Positions 38,428 to 46,108 of a DNA stretch of 64,000 nucleotides are shown here, piece after piece; within the stretch, counting starts at the first letter, position 1, and each line of letters starts with the position of its first letter. This DNA is from Vibrio sp. Isolate34 (GTDB lineage: Bacteria; Pseudomonadota; Gammaproteobacteria; Enterobacterales; Vibrionaceae). The stretch spans positions 394,870 to 458,869 of the forward strand of contig NZ_JAKEUO010000001.1 in the NCBI RefSeq assembly GCF_022397915.1, read 5' to 3'. The notes beneath the pieces were generated by a model. The model was not told the DNA's origin, searched no databases, and was given only the letters and a program-made list of their open reading frames with translations. Position numbers and translations under genes: made by a program.

Positions 38428-38482
38428 ACTTATCGAAATATAATGAAGCTTGTTTATAGTCGAAATCGCTCTAAACATTCGC

Positions 38483-38512
38483 TTGCACAAAAGTGTGATA
38501 AAGATCTAATCT
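38483..38512 (+). promoter_or_regulatory. Predicted sigma-70 promoter of the fluoride-riboswitch transcript
   Basis: TTGCAC (38483-38488) and TAATCT (38507-38512) are separated by 18 bp. Transcription would start near 38519, exactly at the first nucleotides of the riboswitch aptamer, a layout usual for riboswitches. Confidence 0.55.
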
Positions 38513-38518
38513 ATAGCC

Positions 38519-38605
38519 ATCAGGTGATGGGGTTCCACCTAAGCTTTTGCTTCAACCGCCCGTTCTTTCCGAACAGTGCTAATGACTCCTACAGAATCGA
38601 AAACA
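38519..38605 (+). ncRNA. Fluoride riboswitch (crcB motif)
   Basis: The aptamer core reads AGGTGATGGGGTTCCACCT (38522-38540), then a P3 arm, then GCTAATGACTCCTACAG (about 38578-38594). This matches the fluoride aptamer pattern GGNGATGRNGTTCNCC...GCTGATGRCNCCTAC. Stem P2 is AGGTG/CACCT. The pseudoknot can form between the loop bases GGGGTT and GACTCC (four Watson-Crick and two wobble pairs). The P3 arm is larger than in the minimal Thermotoga aptamer: AGC/GCT at its base, with GTTC/GAAC and AAGC/GCTT hairpins inside. Fluoride binding would be expected to turn on the downstream genes. Confidence 0.88.
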
Positions 38606-38635
38606 GGTAATACTGTTGGACGTATCGCTATTCCT

Positions 38636-38771
38636 CCATTTTGAAATGGACTTAGTCTATTAAGACCAAGATTCATGACACCTTTGGATTATCGATACTC
38701 AAGATCTGTAGTGAATTAGCCGCACCTCTTCCAACACGTCCTGTTTTCTCAACGCCCTAGGTCTTAAATGG
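38636..38771 (+). promoter_or_regulatory. Possible riboswitch expression platform (alternative pairings)
   Basis: The leader between the aptamer and the ATG holds CCATT/AATGG (38636-38649), an imperfect hairpin at 38648-38667 and, near the ribosome site, GGTCTTAA (38760-38767). The last is perfectly complementary to TTAAGACC (38660-38667), which also forms the earlier hairpin. The two pairings exclude each other. No T tract is present, so translational or Rho-dependent control is more likely than intrinsic termination. This is inference. Confidence 0.4.
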
Positions 38772-38792
38772 CTCTATAAGTGAGAAAACATT

Positions 38793-39485
38793 ATGCACTA
38801 CTCTTCAGAAATTCAATCAATGTGCCCTATTCAAAGGGGTGACCTTCACAATTCAGCTCCAATTCCAGTTGAAGGCGCAATGGTTAGCCCAAAAGATGTC
38901 ATCGCTATTTCTGGCTTAAGCCATGGCGTAGGCACTTGTGCACCACAACAAGGTGCTGCAAAACTAACGCTTAACGTAAAAAACGGCATCATCGAAGAAG
39001 CATTAATCGAAACCATCGGCTGCTCTGGCATGACTCAATCTGCCGCGATGGCCGCTGAAATCCTTACAGGAAAAACCATCCTTGAAGCGCTCAATACTGA
39101 CTTAGTATGTGACGCTATCAACGTAGCGATGCGTGAAATCTTCCTGCAGTTTGTTTACGGTCGAACTCAATCTGCTTTCTCTGAAGGTGGCCTAGAAATC
39201 GGTGCAGCATTGGAAGACTTAGGTCAAACACAACGCAGCCAAGTCGGCACCAGCTATTCAACCTCAGCGAAAGGCGTTCGTTACCTAGAGCTTGCAGAAG
39301 GTTACGTGACCAAGCTTGCGCTTGATGATCACAGCGAAGTGATTGGCTACGAATATCTCAACCTCGGCAAAATGATGAAGGCGATTAATCAAGGTGTGCC
39401 AGCCAATGAGGCGGCCGACCTTGCGACAGGGACTTATGGTCGCTTCGACGAAGCCGTGACCACGATTAACCCACGCCAACAATAA
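38793..39485 (+). CDS. NifU-like iron-sulfur cluster assembly scaffold protein
   Basis: A 230-residue protein with a NifU/IscU N-terminal-like scaffold domain. Cysteines C11, C49 (GTCAPQQGAA), C77 (GCSGMTQSAAMAAEIL) and C106 are visible; the pattern around C77 and C106 is typical of scaffold proteins. Length exceeds IscU (128) because of a C-terminal domain with GVRYLELAEGYVTKLAL. It follows the fluoride riboswitch leader and is 24 bp before the GGGtGRT gene, so the two form an operon. The ribosome site is weak (GTGAG). Whether it makes Fe-S clusters is untested; the main isc/suf systems must be elsewhere. Confidence 0.8.
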   Translation: MHYSSEIQSMCPIQRGDLHNSAPIPVEGAMVSPKDVIAISGLSHGVGTCAPQQGAAKLTLNVKNGIIEEALIETIGCSGMTQSAAMAAEILTGKTILEALNTDLVCDAINVAMREIFLQFVYGRTQSAFSEGGLEIGAALEDLGQTQRSQVGTSYSTSAKGVRYLELAEGYVTKLALDDHSEVIGYEYLNLGKMMKAINQGVPANEAADLATGTYGRFDEAVTTINPRQQ

Positions 39486-39509
39486 TTTTTGCCAATTAAG
39501 AGGAAAGAT

Positions 39510-40499
39510 ATGATGAACACTCAATTTAATGAATCAGTAACTCGCGTATTGGCAGAAATGAACTTCGACTCTTTAGAGCAAGCAAACCAATACTGTTTAT
39601 CACACAATGTCGACCCAAAAGCATTAGTGATGGACACTCAACCTATCGCATTTGAAAGCGCAGCTGACGCCTACACCCTTGGTGCAGCATTGGCTCTGTT
39701 CCGTAAAGCGAACAACGCAGAACAAGCGGCGAATATCATTGGTGAAGGCCTTCAAGCATTCACAAAACCCGGCAGTGTTGCGGAGCAACGCCAAGTCGGT
39801 ATCGGCCATGGCGCACTGGCTGCTCGCCTTCTGAATGAAGAGAGTCACTGCTTTACTTTCCTTGCAGGTCATGAGTCTTTTGCAGCAGCAGAAGGCGCGA
39901 TCAAGATTGCGCTGAACGTGAACAAATCACGCAAAACACCATTGAAAGTTATCTTAAACGGTCTAGGTAAAGATGCCGCATACTTAATCTCTCGTATCAA
40001 TGGCTTTACTTATGTTCGCACTCAATTTGATTACCAAACGGGTGAGCTCGTTGAAACAGAACGTCGCCGTTTCTCACAAGGGCCTCGTGGAGAGATCTTG
40101 TGTTACGGCGCTGATGATGTACGTGAAGGCGTAGCGATCATGCACAGAGAAGAAGTGGATGTGAGTATCACGGGTAACTCAACCAACCCAACACGCTTCC
40201 AACACCCTGTTGCGGGTATCTACAAAGCAGAACGCACTCGCCAAGGCTTGCCTTACTTCTCAGTCGCTTCAGGCGGCGGTACAGGCCGTACATTACACCC
40301 AGACAACGTAGCCGCTGGCCCTGCGTCTTACGGCATGACAGATACCATGGGCAGAATGCACGCTGACGCTCAATTTGCAGGTAGCTCTTCTGTTCCTGCT
40401 CACGTAGCAATGATGGGCTTCATCGGTATGGGTAATAACCCAATGGTCGGTGCTACGGTTGCTTTGGCTGTCGCAGTGAGTGAATCTCAAAACGCATAG
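39510..40499 (+). CDS. GGGtGRT-family protein
   Basis: This 329-residue protein contains the family-naming motif ASGGGTGRTLHPDN near 262-275. Another glycine-rich stretch near the C-terminus is GFIGMGNNPMVGATVALAVAV. The family has no assigned function that I know. It starts at ATG 39510 with AGGAAA upstream; the TTG at 39489 would extend it without support. It pairs with the NifU-like gene under the same fluoride riboswitch, which suggests a joint function connected to fluoride or to a fluoride-sensitive metal cluster. Confidence 0.85.
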   Translation: MMNTQFNESVTRVLAEMNFDSLEQANQYCLSHNVDPKALVMDTQPIAFESAADAYTLGAALALFRKANNAEQAANIIGEGLQAFTKPGSVAEQRQVGIGHGALAARLLNEESHCFTFLAGHESFAAAEGAIKIALNVNKSRKTPLKVILNGLGKDAAYLISRINGFTYVRTQFDYQTGELVETERRRFSQGPRGEILCYGADDVREGVAIMHREEVDVSITGNSTNPTRFQHPVAGIYKAERTRQGLPYFSVASGGGTGRTLHPDNVAAGPASYGMTDTMGRMHADAQFAGSSSVPAHVAMMGFIGMGNNPMVGATVALAVAVSESQNA

Positions 40500-40510
40500 C
40501 GACAAAACGA

Positions 40511-40543
40511 GCTCTATAGTCGGCCTGTCATATAGAGCCTTTT
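40511..40543 (+). terminator. First terminator after the GGGtGRT gene
   Basis: The 8-bp stem GCTCTATA / TATAGAGC with a 12-nt loop is followed by CTTTTG, 12 bp past the stop. A second hairpin follows downstream. Confidence 0.65.
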
Positions 40544-40610
40544 GTAGAGCTTTTTAATTGAGAAACGCGCAATAACGCACGACCAAAACTCTACACCTAT
40601 CACTAAAACC

Positions 40611-40640
40611 AAACAGTCAGCTTTATGCTGGCTGTTTTTT
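40611..40640 (+). terminator. Second terminator, AAACAGTCAGC stem
   Basis: AAACAGTCAGC pairs with GCTGGCTGTTT (one T-G pair) and is followed by TTT. It is about 100 bp upstream of the marC-like gene, so transcription of that gene needs its own promoter. Confidence 0.8.
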
Positions 40641-40739
40641 ATTCACACTTGCTCTACTATCTATTTCTAATAATTATTTGTATCTAAGATTAAATACACC
40701 AGCCATTAGTATTTAACTGCATATTTTCAAAGGAATAAT

Positions 40740-41381
40740 ATGAAAGAGCTCATCATTCATACCATTACCGTGTTCATGGGCTTTTTTGCCATCATGAACC
40801 CAATCGCCAATACCCCGATCTTTCTTGGGTTAACCGGCGACAATGACAGGGAAACAGTCAAGTCCATCGCCTTCCGCTCAGTGTTTATCGCATTCGTCAT
40901 CGTCAGTACTTTTGCGCTCTCTGGCAAACTGATCTTTGACCTATTTGGTATCACACTGTACGCACTGCGCATCACGGGCGGCATTCTGGTCTTTTTGATT
41001 GGCTTTCACATGCTGCAAGGTGATTCAACACACACTAAGGCGAAAGAGAAAGTAAATTCAGACGCCCAACGAGACGCGGCGCTAAGCATCGCAGTATCAC
41101 CTTTAGCCATGCCGATACTGGCAGGCCCGGGCACCATAGCCACCGCAATGAACTTCGCTAGTACCGAGGGGATTTACGAGACCATCATTACCATCGTAGC
41201 CTTTGGTCTACTGTGTACCTTAACCTACGTATTATTTGTATTCGGCGAACGCTTCGTGAAAGCTGTAGGGCCAAGCGCGCTGAACGTGATTACGCGAATG
41301 ATGGGTTTGATACTGGCGGTAATCGGTATGCAGATGTTGATTGAAGGGATTGAACAAGCTTATAAGGCACTGTTTATCTAG
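40740..41381 (+). CDS. MarC-family membrane protein
   Basis: A 213-residue protein with six membrane helices, of the MarC (NAAT transporter) family. The helix 1 motif FFAIMNPIANTPIFLGL and the central SPLAMPILAGPGTIATAMNF are characteristic. The transported molecule is not established; some members were proposed as neutral amino acid transporters. ATG 40740 follows AAAGGAATA. It is monocistronic and ends at a bidirectional terminator. Confidence 0.88.
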   Translation: MKELIIHTITVFMGFFAIMNPIANTPIFLGLTGDNDRETVKSIAFRSVFIAFVIVSTFALSGKLIFDLFGITLYALRITGGILVFLIGFHMLQGDSTHTKAKEKVNSDAQRDAALSIAVSPLAMPILAGPGTIATAMNFASTEGIYETIITIVAFGLLCTLTYVLFVFGERFVKAVGPSALNVITRMMGLILAVIGMQMLIEGIEQAYKALFI

Positions 41382-41406
41382 CGTTTAATTCCACTAAATT
41401 TCATAC

Positions 41407-41437
41407 AAAAATAGCCAGCGATTCGCTGGCTATTTTC
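41407..41437. terminator. Bidirectional terminator between marC-like and 5'-nucleotidase genes
   Basis: A perfect 13-bp stem AAAATAGCCAGCG / CGCTGGCTATTTT with loop ATT. T-rich on both strands, it serves the convergent genes. Confidence 0.9.
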
Positions 41438-41456
41438 TTTACTGCTTAATTGAAAA

Positions 41457-43157
41457 TCAGTTCGCAGGACAGCCCTTCACTTCCAAGCCTTTGCTCATAT
41501 AAATTAGGTCACCATCCACGGGAGCGTAATTTGCGGCAGTTACATCCGGGTTCTTGACAAAAAACTCTCGTAATACGGATGCGTCTGTCATTTGAGTTGA
41601 TTCAACATCAATTACAGGATAGTCATCACCACCAGCCGCGCTGAAACTGATCACAGAGAAGGTGTAAGTATCTGCCAAGTCAAAACCTTTGCCATTGATA
41701 TCTCGAATGGTCACATCACTCAAATCACAGTCGACGGTTAAGCTTATGTTGTCGAGTTGAGCATAAGCGCCTGAACCCGCCGTCATCGTCGCCACTACAT
41801 CTAAATACGCTTTCACCTCAGACCCTGTCATCGTTGCTTTGGTCACGAAGTTTCCGAAAGGTTGCACCGTCAGTACATCACGATAAGCAATATCACCTGC
41901 TTGAATTGAGTCGCGAACACCACCGGAATTCATCACACCAAAGTCAGCATTAACTAAATCATAAGTGCGGTATGCTTCCCCTAATAAGTGACCGAGATTC
42001 GTTTGCTCAGATCGAACCACATTACGATCCCCTTCTAGTTTCGCATCTGTTTTTGAGATAATGACATCTAGCAGATCTTGCCCTTGTTGTTGATACGGGT
42101 AGAGAGTAGCTTTTACGGCTGCATCAGGTTTAATCTCAGCTTGGATAAACTGATAATCACCATTTTCATCCTTCTCTTTTAAGTTCACCGGAACCAGATC
42201 GTATTTCGCTAAATGTAATTTTCCGTCATAGAATTCAAAGTCAGCTCGACCTACATACTTACCCCATTCGTGAGCTTGCATGATGTAGGTACCGTTTTGC
42301 TGATCCGGTTTACAATCATCTCCCGGATTAAAATCAGCGTATTCATTGCCTTCCATACAAACTGGATTTTGAGAGTGTCCACCGATGATGGCGTCCAGTT
42401 GGCCTTCCTCTAGAGAACGAGCAAGCAACACATCGCCAGGCGCTTCGCTACCATGCTGACCATCGGCGTAGTGCCCCATATGAGTCGTAGCAAAAATCAG
42501 GTCAACTGTTTCATTTGCCTCGATTTCTTGTATCGCTTTCTTAATTTCAACTTGTGGGTCGGCAAAGTGAATCGTCGCGACATTGTCAGGGTTAACTAAT
42601 TTCGCCGTATCTTTGGTTGTCAGGCCAATAACAGCAACTTTTAAGCCATTAATGGTGAATACTTTATATGGAGAGAAAAGGCGTTCATCAGTAACTGTGT
42701 CTCCATCTTTGATATAAATATTCGCCGCAAGCATCGGGAAATCAGCCAGCTCAGATTGCATCTCAAGCACATCCAAGGTGTTGTCGAATTCATGGTTACC
42801 TAATGCCATCGCGTCGTAACCAAGCAGGTTCATACCAACAAAGTCGGGAACTGCATTCTGCATATCAGACTCAGGCACACCAGTATTAATATCACCACCG
42901 GACAATAGGATCGTCTCACCACCATTTTGTGTAACTTCGGCACGAATGCTATCAATCAGTGTCTTACGAGCTGCCATCCCATACTCACCATTGCTGTTTT
43001 CCCAGAAGCGACCATGGTGATCGTTGGTATGTAAAACAGTAAATTTGGTACAAGATTCCGCGGTATCACATGTCACTGTGATATCGTCATTATCCGAGCC
43101 ACAGCCAACCATCGCCACGCCGATAGAGAGCACCAGTAAAGACTTAGTAAAATTCAT
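41457..43157 (-). CDS. 5'-nucleotidase / UshA-like metallophosphatase lipoprotein
   Basis: This 566-residue lipoprotein starts at ATG 43157, which has AAAGGATC upstream (the frame extends six codons further). The signal peptide ends VGC with lipid-modified C19. The metallophosphatase domain shows FTVLHTNDHHGRFW (metal ligands D, H), LLSGGDINTG and ALGNHEFDNTLD. A 5'-nucleotidase C-terminal domain begins near 340 and contains NSGGVRDSIQAGDIAYRDVL. It should dephosphorylate external nucleotides in the periplasm. It resembles the salt-dependent 5'-nucleotidase NutA of vibrios, but I cannot confirm orthology. The cysteine pair C36/C41 near the N-terminus could form a disulfide. Confidence 0.87.
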   Translation of the reverse strand: MNFTKSLLVLSIGVAMVGCGSDNDDITVTCDTAESCTKFTVLHTNDHHGRFWENSNGEYGMAARKTLIDSIRAEVTQNGGETILLSGGDINTGVPESDMQNAVPDFVGMNLLGYDAMALGNHEFDNTLDVLEMQSELADFPMLAANIYIKDGDTVTDERLFSPYKVFTINGLKVAVIGLTTKDTAKLVNPDNVATIHFADPQVEIKKAIQEIEANETVDLIFATTHMGHYADGQHGSEAPGDVLLARSLEEGQLDAIIGGHSQNPVCMEGNEYADFNPGDDCKPDQQNGTYIMQAHEWGKYVGRADFEFYDGKLHLAKYDLVPVNLKEKDENGDYQFIQAEIKPDAAVKATLYPYQQQGQDLLDVIISKTDAKLEGDRNVVRSEQTNLGHLLGEAYRTYDLVNADFGVMNSGGVRDSIQAGDIAYRDVLTVQPFGNFVTKATMTGSEVKAYLDVVATMTAGSGAYAQLDNISLTVDCDLSDVTIRDINGKGFDLADTYTFSVISFSAAGGDDYPVIDVESTQMTDASVLREFFVKNPDVTAANYAPVDGDLIYMSKGLEVKGCPAN

Positions 43158-43475
43158 AGAAGATCCTTTATTCATCGTTTTAATGTCGTTATGGCAGGAA
43201 ATATACTTACATCTTGAAGGGTTTTAGTGATCGCTATCTTAATTACACAGCTGAAAAATTGAGTAATTACTCGGACTGTAGGCACAAGCGATTAATCAAC
43301 AGAACTCGAACAATTCCGATATCAAACAGATATTTATAAAAAATTTGTGACTGGCTCTATTGATATGGCTAACAAGAAGTTTCTCTCTAAAGGCAGATTT
43401 GGGATAAGAGTGGAGCGGTGCAAAGCAGCTTAAGTAATGTTCAATAAGTTAAGCTCAGGGAGTAATATCCGGATA

Positions 43476-43560
43476 ATGAAAACTATCGCTAAAAAGACAA
43501 GCAATATCATTTTACAGACTTTATCCCGATGCGCCCTTTCATAACGAGGGCGCTCTCTTT
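43476..43560 (+). promoter_or_regulatory. Possible leader peptide with attenuator hairpin before dapD
   Basis: ATG 43476 opens a 22-codon frame (MKTIAKKTSNIILQTLSRCALS) that stops at 43544. That stop lies inside a hairpin GCGCCCT / AGGGCGC (43531-43553) followed by TCTCTTT. Three of the first seven codons are lysine, which would fit attenuation of a lysine/diaminopimelate gene. The dapD ATG is 100 bp further on. The ribosome site is weak (GGGAG 14 bases upstream). No similarity to a known leader is claimed. The rest of 43158-43475 shows no feature. Confidence 0.35.
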
Positions 43561-43661
43561 ATGATGAACGCAATTAAATTAACTTTGCTAACGGCAGCGC
43601 TTGTTATTCGAGCCGCTGTTATGAAATAGCAAAATCAAGACTCAACACATGGAGATTCAAC

Positions 43662-44693
43662 ATGGCTTACTTTTCACTAGCCTTCGGTACGGCAACCAAA
43701 AACCGCGACAATAAGATCATTGAAGCGTTCTTCCCTAACCCACTTCTAAACCCAAGCGATGCTCTAGTAGCGGTTGTTGGTGAAGTTGCAGGTTACACTG
43801 AAGGCAACCAAGCTATCGAAATCTCTGCAGCACAAAGCGCAGAACTAGCGAAAGCATTCGCAGCAAACGACGATGCAGCAAACGCATCTTTCGCAGAAAA
43901 AGCAGCAGCATCTGAGCAGCCACTTGTTCTTGTTGTTCTTGCGACTGACGAGAAGCCAGCATCAGTTGCTGAAGGCTTCCTTAAGCTACAACTAATCTCT
44001 AACCGCCTAGTTCAACCACACGGTACAGTACTAGACGGTATCTTCGGTCTACTGCACAACATCGCATGGACTAACGAAGGTCCAATCGATCTTCCTGAGC
44101 TAGCTGAGCGTCAAATCGAAGCTCGCCTTGCAGGTCGTGCTCTATCTGTAGATTGCGTAGACAAGTTCCCTAAAATGGTGGATTACGTGGTACCAACAGG
44201 TATTCGTATTGCTGACACTTCTCGTGTTCGTCTTGGTGCACATGTGGGTGAAGGCACAACGGTTATGCACGAAGGTTTCATCAACTTCAACGCAGGTACA
44301 ACTGGCGTAAGCATGGTTGAAGGTCGTATCTCTGCTGGTGTTGTTGTAGGTAACGGTTCAGACATCGGCGGCGGCGCTTCTATCATGGGTACGCTATCTG
44401 GTGGCGGTACTATGGTTATCTCTATCGGCGAAAACTGCCTACTAGGCGCAAACGCAGGTCTTGGCTTCCCAATGGGCGACCGTTGTACTGTTGAGTCTGG
44501 TCTATATGTAACGGCTGGTACGAAAGTTCGCATGCTAGATAAAGAAGGCAACGAAGTAGAAATTATCAAAGCTCGCGATCTAGCTGGCGTTTCTGACCTG
44601 CTGTTCCGTCGTAACTCGATCACTGGTCAAATTGAGTGTCTTGCGAACAAGTCAGCTGTTGAACTGAACAGCGAGCTACACAGCAACAACTAA
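43662..44693 (+). CDS. dapD: 2,3,4,5-tetrahydropyridine-2,6-dicarboxylate N-succinyltransferase
   Basis: This 343-residue DapD is the longer type found in vibrios. It transfers succinyl from succinyl-CoA to tetrahydrodipicolinate in the lysine/diaminopimelate pathway. The left-handed beta-helix hexapeptide repeats run through about 185-300 (VRLGAHVGEGTTVMHEGF, then GRISAGVVVGNGSDIGGGAS). N-terminal residues MAYFSLAFGTATKNRD fit the family. ATG 43662 follows ATGGAGA. It is monocistronic with a terminator at 44721. Confidence 0.95.
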   Translation: MAYFSLAFGTATKNRDNKIIEAFFPNPLLNPSDALVAVVGEVAGYTEGNQAIEISAAQSAELAKAFAANDDAANASFAEKAAASEQPLVLVVLATDEKPASVAEGFLKLQLISNRLVQPHGTVLDGIFGLLHNIAWTNEGPIDLPELAERQIEARLAGRALSVDCVDKFPKMVDYVVPTGIRIADTSRVRLGAHVGEGTTVMHEGFINFNAGTTGVSMVEGRISAGVVVGNGSDIGGGASIMGTLSGGGTMVISIGENCLLGANAGLGFPMGDRCTVESGLYVTAGTKVRMLDKEGNEVEIIKARDLAGVSDLLFRRNSITGQIECLANKSAVELNSELHSNN

Positions 44694-44720
44694 TCTAAGT
44701 ACTCGATGCTAGAAAATACG

Positions 44721-44752
44721 AAGCCGCTGGGGTGAAATCCAGCGGCTTTCTT
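44721..44752 (+). terminator. Terminator after dapD
   Basis: The 10-bp stem AAGCCGCTGG / CCAGCGGCTT with an 8-nt loop is followed by TCTTC. Confidence 0.85.
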
Positions 44753-44914
44753 CATTCTTTTGCTAGTGTCCAAAAGTATGTCGCCCCTTAATCCACCAAC
44801 ATACCTGTTAACATACACATTTTCTAACAAACTCATCTTATCCAGTGACACGTGGCAGAAACAGCTCAGAGGACCAAATTCCCTACTAACAACTAACTAA
44901 ATGGTCATGAAATT

Positions 44915-44943
44915 TTGAACGGTGTTTTATTGTTGTATATAAT
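44915..44943 (+). promoter_or_regulatory. Strong predicted sigma-70 promoter of the VirK/YbjX gene
   Basis: TTGAAC (44915-44920), a 17-bp spacer and TATAAT (44938-44943) make an almost ideal promoter. The start site near 44950 leaves a 31-nt leader. This shows that the TTG at 44915 is promoter DNA and not a start codon. The preceding 44753-44914 is AT-rich without other features. Confidence 0.75.
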
Positions 44944-44980
44944 CACCTTAATTGAACCACTCATTTCGAACAAAATTCTC

Positions 44981-45922
44981 ATGCACAGTTTAAAAAAACT
45001 ACACCATCTATCAAAGAAAGTTCACCCGCATTGTTATGGAGTAGATTACCTTCGTAAAAACATTCGATTTGTTATGTGGGGATTGCTCAATCGTCAAGTT
45101 ACTCAAGGAATGTACGATTTACAGAAAGATAAAAAACTAACAGCAATCTTTGAAAACAACTACAAGCTCTTTGAAAAGCCATTGAAACCATTCATCTCTC
45201 CTTGTTTCTCATCCACACAGAGGCTAGAGCTCATACGATCACATTTTCAAATTTTAACTGATAAGTTTAATAGCAAAGTTATCAACCTTTACGAAAAGCC
45301 ATTCGAGATAACAACCTTCAAAGATCGGAATGGTCAATCTTACACGATTGAGCTTTATCCAGGTGAGTCAAGAGAGGGGTCTATCGGTATTAAGCTTGTA
45401 GAATTGCATTCTGGCCAGACCATATATTCAATTACGTGTAACCTCTCTAGACAAGGAAGTGACAGAGTTTTACACATAGGTTGCTTACAAGGAACCAACC
45501 GCCATGTCATTGATAGTCAGATTAAGATTAAAGAAATAACTCGAACACTTCACGGCCTCCGTCCTAAAGCTCTAATGCTCAATTTGAGCTTAATGTTTGC
45601 TAGGTATTTTGAAGTGAACAAAGTGATCGCAGTATCAAATAAAGGCCATATATATCAGGCTTTGCGATACTTGGGTTCAAAAAGAGGTGCTATTAGCAGT
45701 GATTATGACTCTTTGTGGGAAGAAATGGGCGGACAAAGAGTAAGTAAATTCTTTTATCAAATTCCAGTTGAATTAGAACGCAAAGACCTGGCTCATTTAA
45801 AAAGAAGTAAGCGTAATCTTTACTCAAAAAGGTACGCTCTACTTGATAAATTGGAGGATGATCTGACTGAGTCTTTATCAAAAATTGCCTTACCAAACGA
45901 AGCAAGCGATTCAATTATTTGA
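44981..45922 (+). CDS. VirK/YbjX-family (DUF535) protein
   Basis: A 313-residue protein of the VirK/YbjX family, with characteristic stretches VRFVMWGLLN-like near 27-36 (FVMWGLLNRQV), HIGCLQG, GLRPKALMLNL and YQIPVELERKDLAHLKRSKR. VirK and YbjX of enterobacteria are PhoP-linked and associated with resistance to antimicrobial peptides; the biochemistry is unknown. ATG 44981 is chosen because a near-ideal promoter sits just upstream. Its A+T content and codon use (many AAA, ATT, AAT codons) differ from the neighbours dapD and purL, which suggests acquisition by transfer or low expression. Confidence 0.85.
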   Translation: MHSLKKLHHLSKKVHPHCYGVDYLRKNIRFVMWGLLNRQVTQGMYDLQKDKKLTAIFENNYKLFEKPLKPFISPCFSSTQRLELIRSHFQILTDKFNSKVINLYEKPFEITTFKDRNGQSYTIELYPGESREGSIGIKLVELHSGQTIYSITCNLSRQGSDRVLHIGCLQGTNRHVIDSQIKIKEITRTLHGLRPKALMLNLSLMFARYFEVNKVIAVSNKGHIYQALRYLGSKRGAISSDYDSLWEEMGGQRVSKFFYQIPVELERKDLAHLKRSKRNLYSKRYALLDKLEDDLTESLSKIALPNEASDSII

Positions 45923-46041
45923 ACCAAAGTGATGTCATCAAATCTGAGATTAAATAGATCTAATGATAAAAAACAATTTCCTCGTTCATAATAACAATTA
46001 ATTATTGAACAACCTTCAAACATACTGGCCAAATGAATTTA

Positions 46042-46071
46042 AAAAGCGCAGACCTTTCGATCTGCGCTTTT
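46042..46071. terminator. Terminator between the VirK/YbjX gene and purL
   Basis: An 11-bp stem AAAAGCGCAGA / TCTGCGCTTTT with an 8-nt loop. T-rich ends on both strands make it bidirectional between the convergent genes. Confidence 0.88.
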
Positions 46072-46108
46072 GACTTCTGCTTAATCTAATCAGATTAGCG
46101 CGGCATGA

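Noticed and set aside
43158..43661. Lysine riboswitch upstream of dapD
   Set aside because: The leader was compared with the E. coli lysC leader from memory; the conserved AGAGGNGC and GGA core blocks are not present in the right order.
44921..44943. PhoP box upstream of the VirK/YbjX gene
   Set aside because: A TGTTTT-N5-TGTATA pair exists, but its second half overlaps the -10 element, which is the wrong position for a PhoP-activated promoter.
44915..44980. TTG at 44915 as start of the VirK/YbjX gene
   Set aside because: Those bases form the -35 hexamer of a near-ideal promoter, so the transcript begins after this codon.
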